Notes: a model not told the origin generated them from the sequence alone. Shown: positions 1 through 9,641, numbered from the stretch's first letter. The stretch: 64,000 nucleotides of DNA from Streptomyces fulvorobeus (GCF_013167895.1 NZ_BLWC01000001.1:248001-312000); one strand, 5' to 3'. Program-made: numbers and translations.

Positions 1-1
1 C

Positions 2-610
2 GGCGCCCACGGGCCGGTGCTCGCCGTTCTCGGCGACTCCATCGCCGAGGGGGTGGGGACACCCGACGACGCCGATCTGCGCTGGCCGGACCAGCTGGCG
101 CGGCGGCTTCCCGGTTCGGCCGTCGCCAATCTCGGGATCAGCGGCAACCGGCTGCTGCTGAACGACGCCCGGTTCGGGCCCGGCGGGCAGGCCCGCTTCG
201 ACCGCGACGTCCTGTCGCTGCCGGGCCTGCGCACCGTCATCGTCCACCTCGGCGTCAACGACCTGCACCATCGGCCGAGCCAGACCGACCCGGCACTCTT
301 CCTGGCCGGCTACCGGCAACTGGTGCTGCGGGCCGGCAACGCCGGGCTGCGGACCGTCGGCTCCACCATCGCCCCGTTCGAGGGGTGGGTCCGCTGGACG
401 CCGGAGCTCGACGCGGTCCGCCGGCAGGTCAACCGCGCGGTACGCACCGGCCGGGTCTTCGACGCCTTCGCGGACTTCGACGCCGCGCTGCGCGATCCCG
501 CGCGACCCTCGCGTCTGCTGCCCGCGTACGACAGCGGCGACGGCCTGCACCCCAATCCCTCCGGTCATACCGCACTCGCCGCGGCCGTCGACCGCAGAGA
601 CCTCCTGTGA
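2..610 (+). CDS. SGNH/GDSL-type esterase/hydrolase, 5' end outside window
   Basis: The reading frame is open from the first bases of the window, so the true start lies upstream; the GTG at 17 lies inside the protein. Visible are the GDSL block I (GDSIAEG, near residue 10), a block III-type GVND and the block V catalytic DGLHP near the C-terminus, which together define an SGNH serine hydrolase. The family cleaves acyl or acetyl esters, often on sugars or lipids. Substrate and localisation cannot be read because the N-terminus, where a signal peptide would sit, is missing. The stop is 148 bases from the convergent FAD oxidoreductase. Confidence 0.85.
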   Translation, partial: GAHGPVLAVLGDSIAEGVGTPDDADLRWPDQLARRLPGSAVANLGISGNRLLLNDARFGPGGQARFDRDVLSLPGLRTVIVHLGVNDLHHRPSQTDPALFLAGYRQLVLRAGNAGLRTVGSTIAPFEGWVRWTPELDAVRRQVNRAVRTGRVFDAFADFDAALRDPARPSRLLPAYDSGDGLHPNPSGHTALAAAVDRRDLL

Positions 611-700
611 GGGCCCCGTGAACCGCGTGCCACCGCCAGGCGGGTCCCGCCGGGAGCGAGGTGTCCGCGTACCACGGGCACGAGGGCGGCGCGGAGTACG

Positions 701-749
701 GCCTGCCGGGCGGGAGTGCGGCCCCGCGCGGCGTGTCCGGCCGGCAGGC
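701..749 (-). terminator. possible terminator, 9-bp inverted repeat
   Basis: GCCTGCCGG at 701-709 is repeated inverted as CCGGCAGGC at 741-749. It sits just beyond the stop of the minus-strand oxidoreductase, between two convergent genes. The 31-base spacer is long and no T-run follows, so this is a weak call. Confidence 0.3.
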
Positions 750-757
750 GGTGACGC

Positions 758-2317
758 TCAGCGGCCCAGCGCCGCCATCGCGGCGTTGTGGCCGGGGACC
801 CCGCTGACCCCGCCGCCGCGCACCGCGCCCGCCCCGCAGAGCAGCACGTTCGCGTGCGCGGTCTCGACGCCCCAGCGTCCGGTGGACTCCGCCGCGTAGG
901 GGAAGGCCAAATCCCGGTGGAAGATGTGGCCGCCGGGCAGCCGCAGCTCCCGTTCCAGGTCGAGCGGGGTCTTCGCCTCGATGCAGGGCGCCCCGTTCCC
1001 GTCGAGGGCCAGGCAGTCGGCGATCGGCTCGGCCAGATGCGCGTCGAGCTGGGCGAGGGTGGCCTTGAGCAGTGCGGCCCGGGCCGTGTCGTTGTCGGTG
1101 GTGAAGAGCCGGGCGGGGGTGTGCAGGCCGAAGAGCGTGAGGGTCTGGTGACCGCGGGCCGCCGGACCGGGACCGAGGATCGACGGGTCGGTCAGCGAGT
1201 GGCAGTAGATCTCGGAGGGCGGCGCGGCGGGCAGCCGCCCCTGGGCGGCGTCCCGGTAGGCGTCGGCGAGCTGCCCGTACCCCTCCGCGATGTGGAAGGT
1301 CCCGGCAAACGCCCGCCTGGGGTCGACGCTCTCGTCGCGCAGGCGCGGCAACCGGGTGAGCAGCATGTTGACCTTCAGCTGGGCGCCCTCGGCGGGGGCG
1401 GGCGGCTCCTCGCCCAGGAGTGCGGCGAGAACCTGCGGTGAGGCGTTGACGAGGACCCGCCGGGCGCCGATCACCTGCTGCGTGTCCCCCGAGCCCACGG
1501 TGACCTCGGCGTGCGTCCCGTCGGTCTCGATCCGGGTCACCTCGTGCAGCGGCCGGATCTCGGCACCCGCCTTCCGGGCAGCGCGCGCGAGTGCGTCGGT
1601 CAGCGCGCCCATGCCGCCCACCGGCACGTCCCAGTCCCCGTCGCCGCCGCCGATCACGTGGTAGAGGAAGCACCGGTTCTGCACCAGGGACGGGTCGTGG
1701 GCGTCGGCGAAGGTGCCGATCAGCGCGTCCGTGAGCACCACTCCGCGTACGAGGTCATCGGTGAAGGTCTCCTCGACGGCGACCCCGATGGGCTCCTCGA
1801 ACAGCATCCGCCAGGCGTCCGGGTCGTCGATCCGGGCACGCAGGGCGTCCCGGGTGGGCAGTGGTTCGGTGAGCGTGGGGAACACCCGCTCCGCGACCCG
1901 CCCTGTCATGGCGTAGAAGCGCCGCCACGCCTGGTACTCCCGGTCCGAGCCGGTGAGCGCGGCGAAGGACGCGCGGGTACCCTCGCCGCCGACGAGCAGC
2001 CCGGTCGCCCGTCCGTCGCGGACGGCAGGGGTGTACGAGGAGACGGTCCGTTTGCGGAGGGTGAAGTGGAGGCCCAGGTCGCGCACGATCTTCCGGGGCA
2101 GCAGGGAGACCAGGTAGGAGTAGCGGGAGAGCCGGGCGTCGACCCCGGCGAAGGGGCGGGTCGAGACGGCCGCTCCTCCGGGGGTCCCGAGGCGTTCCAG
2201 GACGAGTACGGACCGGCCGGCGCGGGCGAGGTAGGCGGCGGCGACCAGTCCGTTGTGGCCGCCGCCCACGATCACGGCGTCGTAGCGGTGCTGCGCGGGC
2301 GCGTCCTGTGCGGGCAT
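758..2317 (-). CDS. CrtI/phytoene dehydrogenase-like FAD-dependent oxidoreductase
   Basis: A 519-residue NAD(P)/FAD-dependent oxidoreductase with an N-terminal dinucleotide fold (VIVGGGHNGLVAAAYLARAG, about residues 15-34) and a C-terminal FAD motif (NVLLCGAGAVRGGGVSGVPG). This is the phytoene-desaturase-like subgroup. I start at the ATG at 2317 because GAAGG stands four bases upstream; an ATG at 2332 is the alternative. It lies 29 kb from the carotenoid cluster and differs from the CrtI there, so a carotenoid role is not implied. The family includes desaturases, isomerases and oxidases of hydrophobic substrates; the substrate is unknown. The neighbouring kinase gene lies upstream on the same strand, 50 bases away. 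Confidence 0.85.
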   Translation of the reverse strand: MPAQDAPAQHRYDAVIVGGGHNGLVAAAYLARAGRSVLVLERLGTPGGAAVSTRPFAGVDARLSRYSYLVSLLPRKIVRDLGLHFTLRKRTVSSYTPAVRDGRATGLLVGGEGTRASFAALTGSDREYQAWRRFYAMTGRVAERVFPTLTEPLPTRDALRARIDDPDAWRMLFEEPIGVAVEETFTDDLVRGVVLTDALIGTFADAHDPSLVQNRCFLYHVIGGGDGDWDVPVGGMGALTDALARAARKAGAEIRPLHEVTRIETDGTHAEVTVGSGDTQQVIGARRVLVNASPQVLAALLGEEPPAPAEGAQLKVNMLLTRLPRLRDESVDPRRAFAGTFHIAEGYGQLADAYRDAAQGRLPAAPPSEIYCHSLTDPSILGPGPAARGHQTLTLFGLHTPARLFTTDNDTARAALLKATLAQLDAHLAEPIADCLALDGNGAPCIEAKTPLDLERELRLPGGHIFHRDLAFPYAAESTGRWGVETAHANVLLCGAGAVRGGGVSGVPGHNAAMAALGR

Positions 2318-2367
2318 ACACCTTCGTAACATGGGACGCTCGGCGCTGACCAGAGGTGACGGGTACG

Positions 2368-4584
2368 TCAGGGGCGCGGCGCCCCGCGCTGCCGGCGCAG
2401 GGCGGCGACCTGCCGGTACAGCTCGACGGCTTCGGTCCTGCGGCCCAGCTGCTCCAGGCAGTGCGCCTCGTCGTTGCGGCCGGTGAGGGTGTCCGGGTGG
2501 TCGGCGCCGAGCACCCGCGTACGGGCGTCGGCGACCTGGCGGTAGAGGGTGAGCGCCTCGGTCCAGCGGCCGAGCCAGCCGAGCCCGACGGCGATCTCGC
2601 GGCGGCTGACGAGCGTGTCCGGGTGATCGGGGCCCAGGGTCCGCTCGCGGATCGCGCACACCTGGCGCGCTTCGCCGACGGCCTCCTCCCAACGGGCCAT
2701 CCGTCCCAGGTTGACGCCGAGCCCGTGACGGGCGCGCAGGGTCTCGGCGTCGGCAGGACCACTGACCCGGGTGCGGTCCTGGACGAGCGCCCGGTAGAGC
2801 TCCAGCGCCTCGGCGCCGCGCCCGAGCCGGCCGAGGCTGATGCCCACCTCGTAGCGGGCGGAGAGGGTCTCCGGATGGCCGGCGCCGAGCGAGGCGGCGC
2901 GGGCCTGCGCGACCTCGCGGTAGGTGCGCAGGGCATCCTCCCAGCGGCCCAGCCTGCCCAGGGTGTACGCCACTTCGTACCGGGTGGCGAGCGTGTCGGG
3001 GTGGGTCGCGCCGAGCAGCCGGGTGCGGGCGTCCGCCACCTCGTGCGCCAGCCGGTAGGAGTCCTCCAGGCGTCCGAGCCTGGCCAGGTTGAACGCGAGG
3101 TTGTGGCGGCAGCGCAGGGTGTCCGGGTGGTCGCGGCCCATGGTGCGCTCGCGGGACGCGAGGACGGCCGCGTACATCTGGTGGGCCTCGAAGTGCCGGC
3201 CGAGCTGACCGAGGACGTACGCCGTCTCCTGCCGGGCGGCGAGGGTCTCCGGATGGTCGGGGCCGAGGGCGCGTTCGCGGCCGTCGACGACCCTGCCGAA
3301 CTCCCGCAGGGCGTCGTCGGCGCGGCCGGTGCGGCTGAGGGTGAAGCCGACCTCGTAGCGGCTGGAGAGGGTGTCGGGGTGGTCGGGGCCGAGGGCGTGC
3401 TCGCGTTCGGCGGCGACGGCCCGGTGCACCTCGCCGGCCTCCTCCCAGTGGCCGAGGCGGCCGAGGTCGAGGCCGGTGCCGTGGCGGTCGGCGAGGGTCG
3501 AGAGCAGCTCGGGCGAGGGGGTCGGCCGTTCGCCGCGGACGGCGGGGAGGGCGCGCGGGTCGGTGCCGGTGGTCCACTCGCTCGTCAGGCCGGCCGAGTG
3601 GTCGGGCAGCGGGAGCCCGGCCGCCACCGTGCCGGTCGCCCTGCGGCCTGCGGTCATGGCGTGGGTCCAGGAGGGCAGCCCGGGCGGGCGGGTGGTGGGG
3701 CGGGTGGTGGGGCCGGGCTCCGGGGGCCGGTCGCCGGTCCGGCCGTAGCGGATGCGGCGGCGCAGGTCGCCCGCGTCGGTGGGCCGTTCCCCGGGGGACT
3801 TGGCCAGCAGGTCCAGGACGACCCGGTCGAGGAAGCCGGGGAGTTCCGCGCGGTGGCTGCGCAGCGGTTCGGGCCGGGTGTCGCGGTGGCCGACGAGGAC
3901 GGCCCAGGCGTCGTCCAGGTCGAACGGGGGGACGCCGGTGGCGATCTCGTACAGCACACAGCCCAGCGAGTAGAGGTCGCTGCGGTGGTCGACGTCGCCG
4001 CCGCTGATCTGCTCGGGCGACATGTAGTGCGGGGTGCCCATGGCGACGCCGGCGCTGGTGAGGCGTGAGGCGGAGCCGACGTCATGGCCGGGCCTCGCTA
4101 TGCCGAAGTCGCAGATCTTCACCGTGCCGTCGGTCAGGCGCATGATGTTGGCGGGCTTGAGGTCCCGGTGCACGATGCCCTGTTCATGGGTGTAGCCGAG
4201 GGCGTCGGCGACCTGCTCGGCGATGTCGACGACGTCCGGGACGGGCAGCGGACGCTGTCCGTTGTCCTCCAGGAGCTGGCTGAGGTTGCGTCCGTCGAGG
4301 AGTTCCATCACCAGGTAGAGGACACCCTCGTGTTCGCCGAAGTCATGGACGACGGTGACTCCACGGTGCTGGAGCGCGGCGGCGACCCGGGCCTCGCGGC
4401 GGAAGCGTTCCCGCAGGATTCCGGTGAAGGACCGGTCGGGCTGGGGGCCCACGGGTTTGAGGCATTTGACGGCCACCTGGCGGCCGAGCGCCTCGTCGCG
4501 GGCCCGCCAGACCTCACCCATGCCGCCGCGCCCGATGACGTCGAGCAGCCGGTACCGGCTCTGGATCAGCCTGGTCTCCGCCAT
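2368..4584 (-). CDS. serine/threonine protein kinase with C-terminal TPR array
   Basis: A 738-residue protein. Residues 1-270 form a Hanks-type kinase: glycine loop GRGGMGEV (18-25), catalytic Lys40, HRDLKPANI (Asp141) and DFG (Asp159). A Pro/Thr-rich linker follows, then about nine 42-residue tetratricopeptide units with the core pattern LGxDHPDTLxxRxExAxxLGRLGR. This is the TPR_10/TPR_12 type, usually a protein-protein interaction surface. No transmembrane segment or PASTA domain is present, so the kinase should be cytosolic. I start at ATG 4584, where the kinase fold begins; frame upstream of it has no conserved features. It may share a transcript with the downstream oxidoreductase (50-base gap). 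Its ligands and targets are unknown. Confidence 0.92.
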   Translation of the reverse strand: MAETRLIQSRYRLLDVIGRGGMGEVWRARDEALGRQVAVKCLKPVGPQPDRSFTGILRERFRREARVAAALQHRGVTVVHDFGEHEGVLYLVMELLDGRNLSQLLEDNGQRPLPVPDVVDIAEQVADALGYTHEQGIVHRDLKPANIMRLTDGTVKICDFGIARPGHDVGSASRLTSAGVAMGTPHYMSPEQISGGDVDHRSDLYSLGCVLYEIATGVPPFDLDDAWAVLVGHRDTRPEPLRSHRAELPGFLDRVVLDLLAKSPGERPTDAGDLRRRIRYGRTGDRPPEPGPTTRPTTRPPGLPSWTHAMTAGRRATGTVAAGLPLPDHSAGLTSEWTTGTDPRALPAVRGERPTPSPELLSTLADRHGTGLDLGRLGHWEEAGEVHRAVAAEREHALGPDHPDTLSSRYEVGFTLSRTGRADDALREFGRVVDGRERALGPDHPETLAARQETAYVLGQLGRHFEAHQMYAAVLASRERTMGRDHPDTLRCRHNLAFNLARLGRLEDSYRLAHEVADARTRLLGATHPDTLATRYEVAYTLGRLGRWEDALRTYREVAQARAASLGAGHPETLSARYEVGISLGRLGRGAEALELYRALVQDRTRVSGPADAETLRARHGLGVNLGRMARWEEAVGEARQVCAIRERTLGPDHPDTLVSRREIAVGLGWLGRWTEALTLYRQVADARTRVLGADHPDTLTGRNDEAHCLEQLGRRTEAVELYRQVAALRRQRGAPRP

Positions 4585-5082
4585 CGTGTGCTGTCGCCCC
4601 CGTCGCTTCGCCTGCCGCTGCGCCCTCCCCGGCCCGTCCAGTATGGCGGCCTGTCCACGGAGTCCGTACGGGTCGGGGCGGCTGTCCGGGCCGAGCCGGG
4701 CCACGGCTCCGGGAATGTGCTCGGGCGGGAGCTGCCGGCGCAGCCGGGAGGGAACGCGGCGCAGCACGGCTCCGGTGGCCGGACCGGTGGGCTGCGCGGG
4801 AAGTCCTCGACCTCGAACACCTCCGCCTCGGCCGCGAGTTCGGGCCTCGCCCGTTCGAAGGAGGCGGCGAGCTGGAGTCGGCCTCGGCGCGGTGCGCCCA
4901 CGGGAGCAGCGCCGGTTTCCCGCCGTCCGCATGAGCCGGCCCCGGGGCGGCCCGGGACGTCGTCCTTCCTGGCTGGTCGCACGGCCCTTCCAGAGCTCTC
5001 ACGGTCGCGTCCCCCGTGTGCGGCGGCGCACAAGGGGAAACGTGGTGCGGGAGTCCGGAAGGGCCGTGGAGCCCTGCGGCTG
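4585..5082. other. 498-base intergenic region with structured inverted repeats
   Basis: No believable gene lies here; open frames on both strands are arginine- and proline-rich shadows. The region holds the long-range 12-bp inverted repeat and the nested hairpin listed separately. It contains the 5' region of the kinase gene and the 3' end of the RlmG-like gene, both read leftward. Confidence 0.6.
4980..5068. repeat. 12-bp perfect inverted repeat with nested hairpin
   Basis: CACGGCCCTTCC at 4980-4991 is repeated inverted at 5057-5068 with no mismatch. Inside the 65-base spacer, 5012-5037 folds as CCCC-GTGTGC / GCGCAC-AA-GGGG around a GGCG loop. The element starts 15 bases beyond the stop of the RlmG-like gene, so it probably ends that transcript. 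The outer arms could alternatively form a larger stem in the leader upstream of the kinase. Confidence 0.55.
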
Positions 5083-6240
5083 TCAGCGCTTGACCGCGCG
5101 CAGGACGACGAACTTGGGGTCCCCCGCGATGGTCGTGCAGTTGCCGAAGATCCGGCGCAGCAGGACGTGGTAGCTGAGGTGCCGGTTGCCGACGACCCAC
5201 AGCTCGCCGCCCTGCCGCAGCGCGCTCCGGGCCCCGACGAACATGTTCCGCGCGGTGGCGTCGGTGGTCGCCTGGTGGGAGTGGAACGGCGGGTTGTTGA
5301 GGACGAGGTCCGCGCTGCCCCGCTCCACACCGGTCAGCCCGTCACCGACGACGAAAGCGGCCTCGGCGCCCGGTCCCATGTTGTCCCGGAAGGTCGCCTC
5401 GGCGGAGGCGACCGCCAGGTACGACTCGTCGACGAAGGTGACGACCGCCTCGGGGTTGGCGAGGGCGGCCGCGGTTCCGAGTACGCCGTTTCCGCAGCCC
5501 AGGTCGACGACCCGGTCCGGGCCCGTCCGCGTGGGCAGGTGGTTCAGCAGGAAGCGCGTACCGACGTCGAGCCGCTCGGCGCAGAAGATGCCCGCGTGGT
5601 TGGTGACGGTCCGGCCTGAGGCGATCCCGACGTCTGCGGGCAGGTCGTAGCGGTGCGGCCAGGGGCTGGGGGTACGGACCAGCTCCGGGTCCGGGGTGCA
5701 GAAGATCAGCCGGGCCTTCTTCACGGCGAGGGACGTGCGGGTCGGCCCGATGATCCGCTCGAATAGCTTGAGCGTGGAGGTGTGGATCTCCTTGACCATG
5801 CCGGTCGCCAGGACGACCGTGTCCGCGTGGACGGCGGGCGCCAGCCGGTGCAGCTGGTCCTCCAGGAGCGCGAGGCTCCTGGGTACCCGTACCAGCAGGA
5901 CGTCGATGTGCTCCGGTGGCGCGTCGAGCGCCGACAGGAGCCGTACGGAGCCCACTTCGGCGCCGCCGCGGGCGAGGTTCGCCAGAGTGGCCTGCTGTGC
6001 GAGGTAGGAGTCGGTGATCTGTACGGGCGCGTGCTGCGCCAGCACCGTGGTCAGGGCGCCCCAGCGGTCACCCACCACCACGACGGTGCCGGACAGGTCG
6101 ACCGGCGCGGCGTCATCGATCCCCTCCAGCTGCCGCAGCAGGTACTCATCGGCGGCGTCCCACGCACGGAACGGGTCGCGGGGGTTCTCGGGGAAGCGGG
6201 CGAGATCGAATCCGCCCTGTGACGTCGTCAAACGATTCAT
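5083..6240 (-). CDS. rlmG: RlmG-like 23S rRNA (guanine-N2)-methyltransferase
   Basis: A 385-residue class I SAM-dependent methyltransferase of the RsmC/RlmG type, with two related halves. The C-terminal half has SAM motif I (VVDLGCGNGVLG) and the catalytic NPPF motif (LVLNNPPFHSHQ) typical of N2-guanine or N6-adenine methylation. The degenerate N-terminal half (VDLSGTVVVVGDRWGA, then an expected-acidic position) is the usual RNA-recognition duplicate. E. coli RlmG methylates G1835 of 23S rRNA. The exact nucleotide here is inferred from family likeness only. Start is the ATG at 6240. Transcription is leftward, probably ending at the hairpin near 5012-5068. Confidence 0.85.
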   Translation of the reverse strand: MNRLTTSQGGFDLARFPENPRDPFRAWDAADEYLLRQLEGIDDAAPVDLSGTVVVVGDRWGALTTVLAQHAPVQITDSYLAQQATLANLARGGAEVGSVRLLSALDAPPEHIDVLLVRVPRSLALLEDQLHRLAPAVHADTVVLATGMVKEIHTSTLKLFERIIGPTRTSLAVKKARLIFCTPDPELVRTPSPWPHRYDLPADVGIASGRTVTNHAGIFCAERLDVGTRFLLNHLPTRTGPDRVVDLGCGNGVLGTAAALANPEAVVTFVDESYLAVASAEATFRDNMGPGAEAAFVVGDGLTGVERGSADLVLNNPPFHSHQATTDATARNMFVGARSALRQGGELWVVGNRHLSYHVLLRRIFGNCTTIAGDPKFVVLRAVKR

Positions 6241-6312
6241 TGTGCACTCAGGCTAACCGAGGGACGGGGGAGCACCCCACGCGCTCCCGCCCGACAACGG
6301 TCATCGGGCCCG

Positions 6313-6348
6313 CCGGGGCCCGGCACGCGTACGCCTGCCGGGCCCCGG
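6313..6348 (-). terminator. strong 13-bp perfect hairpin terminator
   Basis: Arms 6313-6325 (CCGGGGCCCGGCA) and 6336-6348 pair perfectly over 13 bp around a 10-base loop. The hairpin begins nine bases beyond the stop of the small gene at 6357-6569, so it most likely ends that transcript. No T-run follows, as is common in Streptomyces. Confidence 0.75.
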
Positions 6349-6356
6349 AACGCCGT

Positions 6357-6569
6357 CTACGGAAGCCGCTTGTCGATCGCCGACCGGCCTTCCGCGGCGA
6401 TCCTGTCGTGCGCCCACTTCAGGTTCTCCGGAGTGAGGTCCCGCCCGGAGGCGAGGACCAGGTCCTCGGCGCTCGGATGGTCGCTCCCGCCGGTGTGCAG
6501 CAGGTGGTCGGGAGTCACTCCCTGGACCTCCGGAACGGTCACAGATACGGATTCGGGCTCTTCGCTCAT
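6357..6569 (-). CDS. conserved small protein of unknown function (70 aa)
   Basis: A 70-residue acidic, soluble protein. I start at ATG 6569 rather than further upstream because GAGGAGG lies six bases before it. No signal peptide, transmembrane segment or known motif is visible; the middle contains SDHPSAEDLVLASGRDLTPE and the C-terminus is Lys/Arg-rich. It is a stand-alone gene: the RlmG-like gene starts 117 bases downstream and the hairpin at 6313-6348 separates them. I do not recognise the family. Codon use and ribosome-binding site support a real gene. Confidence 0.7.
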   Translation of the reverse strand: MSEEPESVSVTVPEVQGVTPDHLLHTGGSDHPSAEDLVLASGRDLTPENLKWAHDRIAAEGRSAIDKRLP

Positions 6570-6827
6570 GCCGCCTCCTCGTCCTTGCCGCAATTCTCGC
6601 TCCGCGCGGACGTCACCGCACTCCGGTGCCCGGGAGTCCGGCCTCCCGCTGGGTGTCCAGGTCGCTGTGGAGCAGTTCGGCGCCCCCTACCTCACCCATC
6701 GGCCACATGGGCAGAGACGGTCACAGCCGTCGCGTGTCCTTGTCATGGGATTATGCGACTTATGTCACGTTTGACCCTCCGCAGCCGATCTCCCCGATCG
6801 GGCTCGCACACGAAGGAGAGTCATTCC

Positions 6828-7232
6828 ATGGATCGCTTCAGGCGCGTTTCGGCCGCCGTCGTGACGGCGGTGGCCGTACTCGCGGGTGCGGGCGGGGCCG
6901 CCGCCTCGTCCGGCGTCCCCGCTCCCCCCGTCCGGCCGAGCGTCGCGAAGCCGGCGGCGCTGCCCGCGCTCAGCGCGAGGACGACCGTGCGCACCGTCGC
7001 GGCCTGGCAGGAGTTCCGGGTCCACGGACCGGCCAGGCACCTTCCCGCGGGCACCAAGGTGACGCTTCAGCAGAAGCAGGGCAAGCGGTGGGTCTCCCTG
7101 CCCGCTTCGATGAAGACCAACCGCAACCACTCCTACAACCTGCGCGTGCTGCTCGGCCTCAGGGGCAAGAACACCCTGCGGATCGTCGGTGGCGGTGCGG
7201 TCTCCCCCGTGATGCGCGTGACCGTGCGCTGA
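6828..7232 (+). CDS. small secreted protein of unknown function
   Basis: A 134-residue protein beginning at ATG 6828, with GGAGAG seven bases upstream. Residues 1-28 are a typical Sec signal peptide (MDRFRR, then an Ala/Val-rich core, cleavage near AAASS). After a Pro/Ala-rich stretch the mature part looks like one small beta-sandwich domain (WQEFRVHGPARHLPAGTKVTLQQKQGKRWVS...), similar to the bacterial Ig-like or FlgD-type modules often found as single secreted units. The basic, hydrophobic-patterned strands support this, but no enzymatic motif is present. Its function is unknown. It is convergent with the phosphoketolase gene, 43 bases away. Confidence 0.75.
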   Translation: MDRFRRVSAAVVTAVAVLAGAGGAAASSGVPAPPVRPSVAKPAALPALSARTTVRTVAAWQEFRVHGPARHLPAGTKVTLQQKQGKRWVSLPASMKTNRNHSYNLRVLLGLRGKNTLRIVGGGAVSPVMRVTVR

Positions 7233-7275
7233 CCGCCCGCCCGCGCGAAGCACGGCCGGGGAACCTGGGGCGGCG

Positions 7276-9641
7276 TCAGCTGTCCCAGGTCCACTCAGCG
7301 ACCTCCGGCAGGTCCGTGCCGTGCTCCCGGATCCATGCGTGGTGGCGCGTGCGCGCGTCCGCCATCTCCTGGCGTACGGCGATGGCACGGACCCCGAGAC
7401 CGGGCACCCGGTCGATGACGTCCATGACCAGCCGGTACCGGTCGAGATCGTTGCGGACCACCATGTCGAACGGTGTGGTGGTCGTGCCCTCCTCCTTGTA
7501 CCCCCGTACGTGCAGCTGAGAGTGGCCCGTGCGGCGGTACGTCAGCCGGTGGACCAGCCACGGATAGCCGTGGTAGGCGAAGACGACCGGCTTGTCGGTG
7601 GTGAACAGGGCGTCGTACTCGGAGTCGGGCATCCCGTGCGGATGCTCCCCCTGCGGCAGCAGCCTCGTCAGGTCGACGACGTTGACCACCCGTACGGCCA
7701 GTTCCGGCAGGTGCCTGCGGAGCAGGCTCGCCGCCGCCAGGGTCTCCAGGGTGGGTACGTCCCCGGCGCAGGCGAGCACCGCGTCCGGTTCCCGGCTGCC
7801 GTCCTCCGTACCGGCCCACTCCCAGGTCCCCGCCCCGCGTGCGCAGTGGGCCCTGGCCTCGTCGATGCCCAGCCAGTCGAAGCCCGGCTGCTTGCCCGCG
7901 ACGATCACGTTGACGTAGTCCCTGCTGCGCAGGGCGTGGTCGGCGACGGACAGCAGGGTGTTGGTGTCCGGCGGCAGGTAGACGCGGACCACCTCGGGGC
8001 TCTTGTTGAGGATGTGGTCGACGAATCCGGGGTCCTGGTGTGAGAACCCGTTGTGGTCCTGGCGCCACACGTGGGACGTGAGCAGGTAGTTCAGTGAGGC
8101 GATGGGACGGCGCCAGCCGAGCCGGCGCGAGGTGCGCAGCCACTTGATGTGCTGGTTGACCATCGAGTCGACGATGTGGGCGAACGCCTCGTAACACGAG
8201 AACAGCCCGTGGCGCCCGGTCAGGAGATAGCCCTCCAGCCAGCCCTGGCAGAGGTGTTCGGAGAGCACCTCCATCACCCGGCCGTCGCGGGCGAGGTGCT
8301 CGTCGACCGGGAGTACCCGCGCCTGCCACGCCTTGCCGGTGGTTCCGTAGAGGGCGCCCAGCCGGTTGGAGGCGGTCTCGTCGGGCCCCACGACCCGGAA
8401 GTCCCGGCGTCCGGCGGTGGCGGCCATGACGTCTTCGAGCAGCCCTCCCAGGACGGTGGTCGGCTCGTGCTGGGTGGCACCGGGACTGTCCACCGGCACC
8501 GCGTGGTCGTCCAGGGGCGGTACCGGCAGCTCCCGGAGGAGGAGCCCGCCGTTCGCGTACGGGCTCGCGCCCAGCCGGAGATCGCCCTCGGGTACGCAGT
8601 CGAGTACCTGCGCGTTCGGGCACCCCGAGGAGCCGAAGAGCTCTTCGGGCCGGTAGGAACGCAGCCACGCCTCCAGCTGGCGCAGGTGCTCCGGGTTGTC
8701 GCGGACCCCGGACAGCGGGACCTGATGGGCGCGCCAGGTGCCCTCCACCGGCAGGCCGTCGACCGCCGCCGGGCCGGTCCAGCCCTTGGGGGTGCGCAGG
8801 ACGATCATCGGCCAGCGGGGGCGCTCGGTCGCGCCCTCGGTACGCGCGGCCCGCTGGAAGGCGTGGATGCGGTCCACCGCGAGGTCCATGGCTGCGGCGA
8901 GTTCGCGGTGGACGGCTGCGGGTTCGTCACCGCTGACGTACAGCGGCTCGTGGCCGCAGCCGCGCAGCAGCGCGTCGAGCTCGCTCTGCGGGATGCGGGC
9001 GAGGACCGTCGGACTGGCGATCTTGTACCCGTTGAGGTGCAGGATCGGCAGGACCGCCCCGTCGTGCACCGGGTCGAGGAACTTGTTGGAGTGCCAGGAG
9101 GCGGCGAGCGGTCCCGTCTCCGCCTCCCGTCGCCGATGACGCAGGCGACCAGGAGCTCCGGGTGGTCGAAGGCGGCGCCGTAGGCGTGGGTGAGGGCGTA
9201 GCCGAGCTCGCCGCCCTCGTGGATGGAGCCCGGGGTCTCCGGGGAGACGTGACTGGGCACACCGCCGGGGAAGGAGAACTGCTTGAACAGGGCTCCCATA
9301 CCCGCGGCGTCCCGGGTCACGTCGGGATACGTCTGGGTGTAACTGCCCTCCAGCCAGGAGTTGGCGAGTACCGCGGGCCCGCCGTGGCCCGGGCCCCAGA
9401 CGCAGAGCGTCCGCTGCTCGCGGGCCTTGATGACCCGGTTGAGGTGGGTGTACACGAGGTTCAGCCCGGGCGCGGTGCCCCAGTGTCCGAGGAGGCGGGG
9501 TTTGATGTGCTCGGGCGCGAGAGGCTGTTCGAGCAGCGGGTTGGCCATCAGGTAGATCTGGCCGGCCGCGAGGTAGTTGGCGGCGCGCCAGTGCGCGTCC
9601 AGGGCCGCGAGTTCGTGGGCGGACAGCGGGGTGTCGCTCAT
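7276..9641 (-). CDS. phosphoketolase (XFP family), one frame break
   Basis: Two overlapping frames together encode one 788-residue phosphoketolase, the usual family size. The N-terminal part (from ATG 9641) carries [20 protein letters not shown] and VIGDG. The frame then slips at the GGG at 9126-9128; adding one G gives [21 protein letters not shown], the conserved thiamine-diphosphate-binding stretch. The remainder ([14 protein letters not shown], then the C-terminal transketolase-like domain) is intact. The enzyme cleaves xylulose 5-phosphate or fructose 6-phosphate with phosphate to acetyl phosphate. GAGGAG precedes the start. No acetate kinase lies next to it. The break is probably a sequence error, because the rest of the protein shows no decay. 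Confidence 0.9.

Noticed and set aside
758..3577. A 939-residue minus-strand open frame spanning two genes
   Set aside because: Only its last 519 residues are a real protein. The rest is an Arg/Pro-rich shadow of the TPR array in another frame.
2356..4068. A 570-residue plus-strand open frame rich in Gly, Ala and Val
   Set aside because: It is the antisense image of the TPR array and kinase; its repeats mirror the 42-residue units. No start signal or domain.
7276..9641. Programmed frameshifting in the phosphoketolase gene
   Set aside because: No slippery heptamer or downstream structure is evident, and the same type of break occurs in eight unrelated genes, which fits sequence error better.
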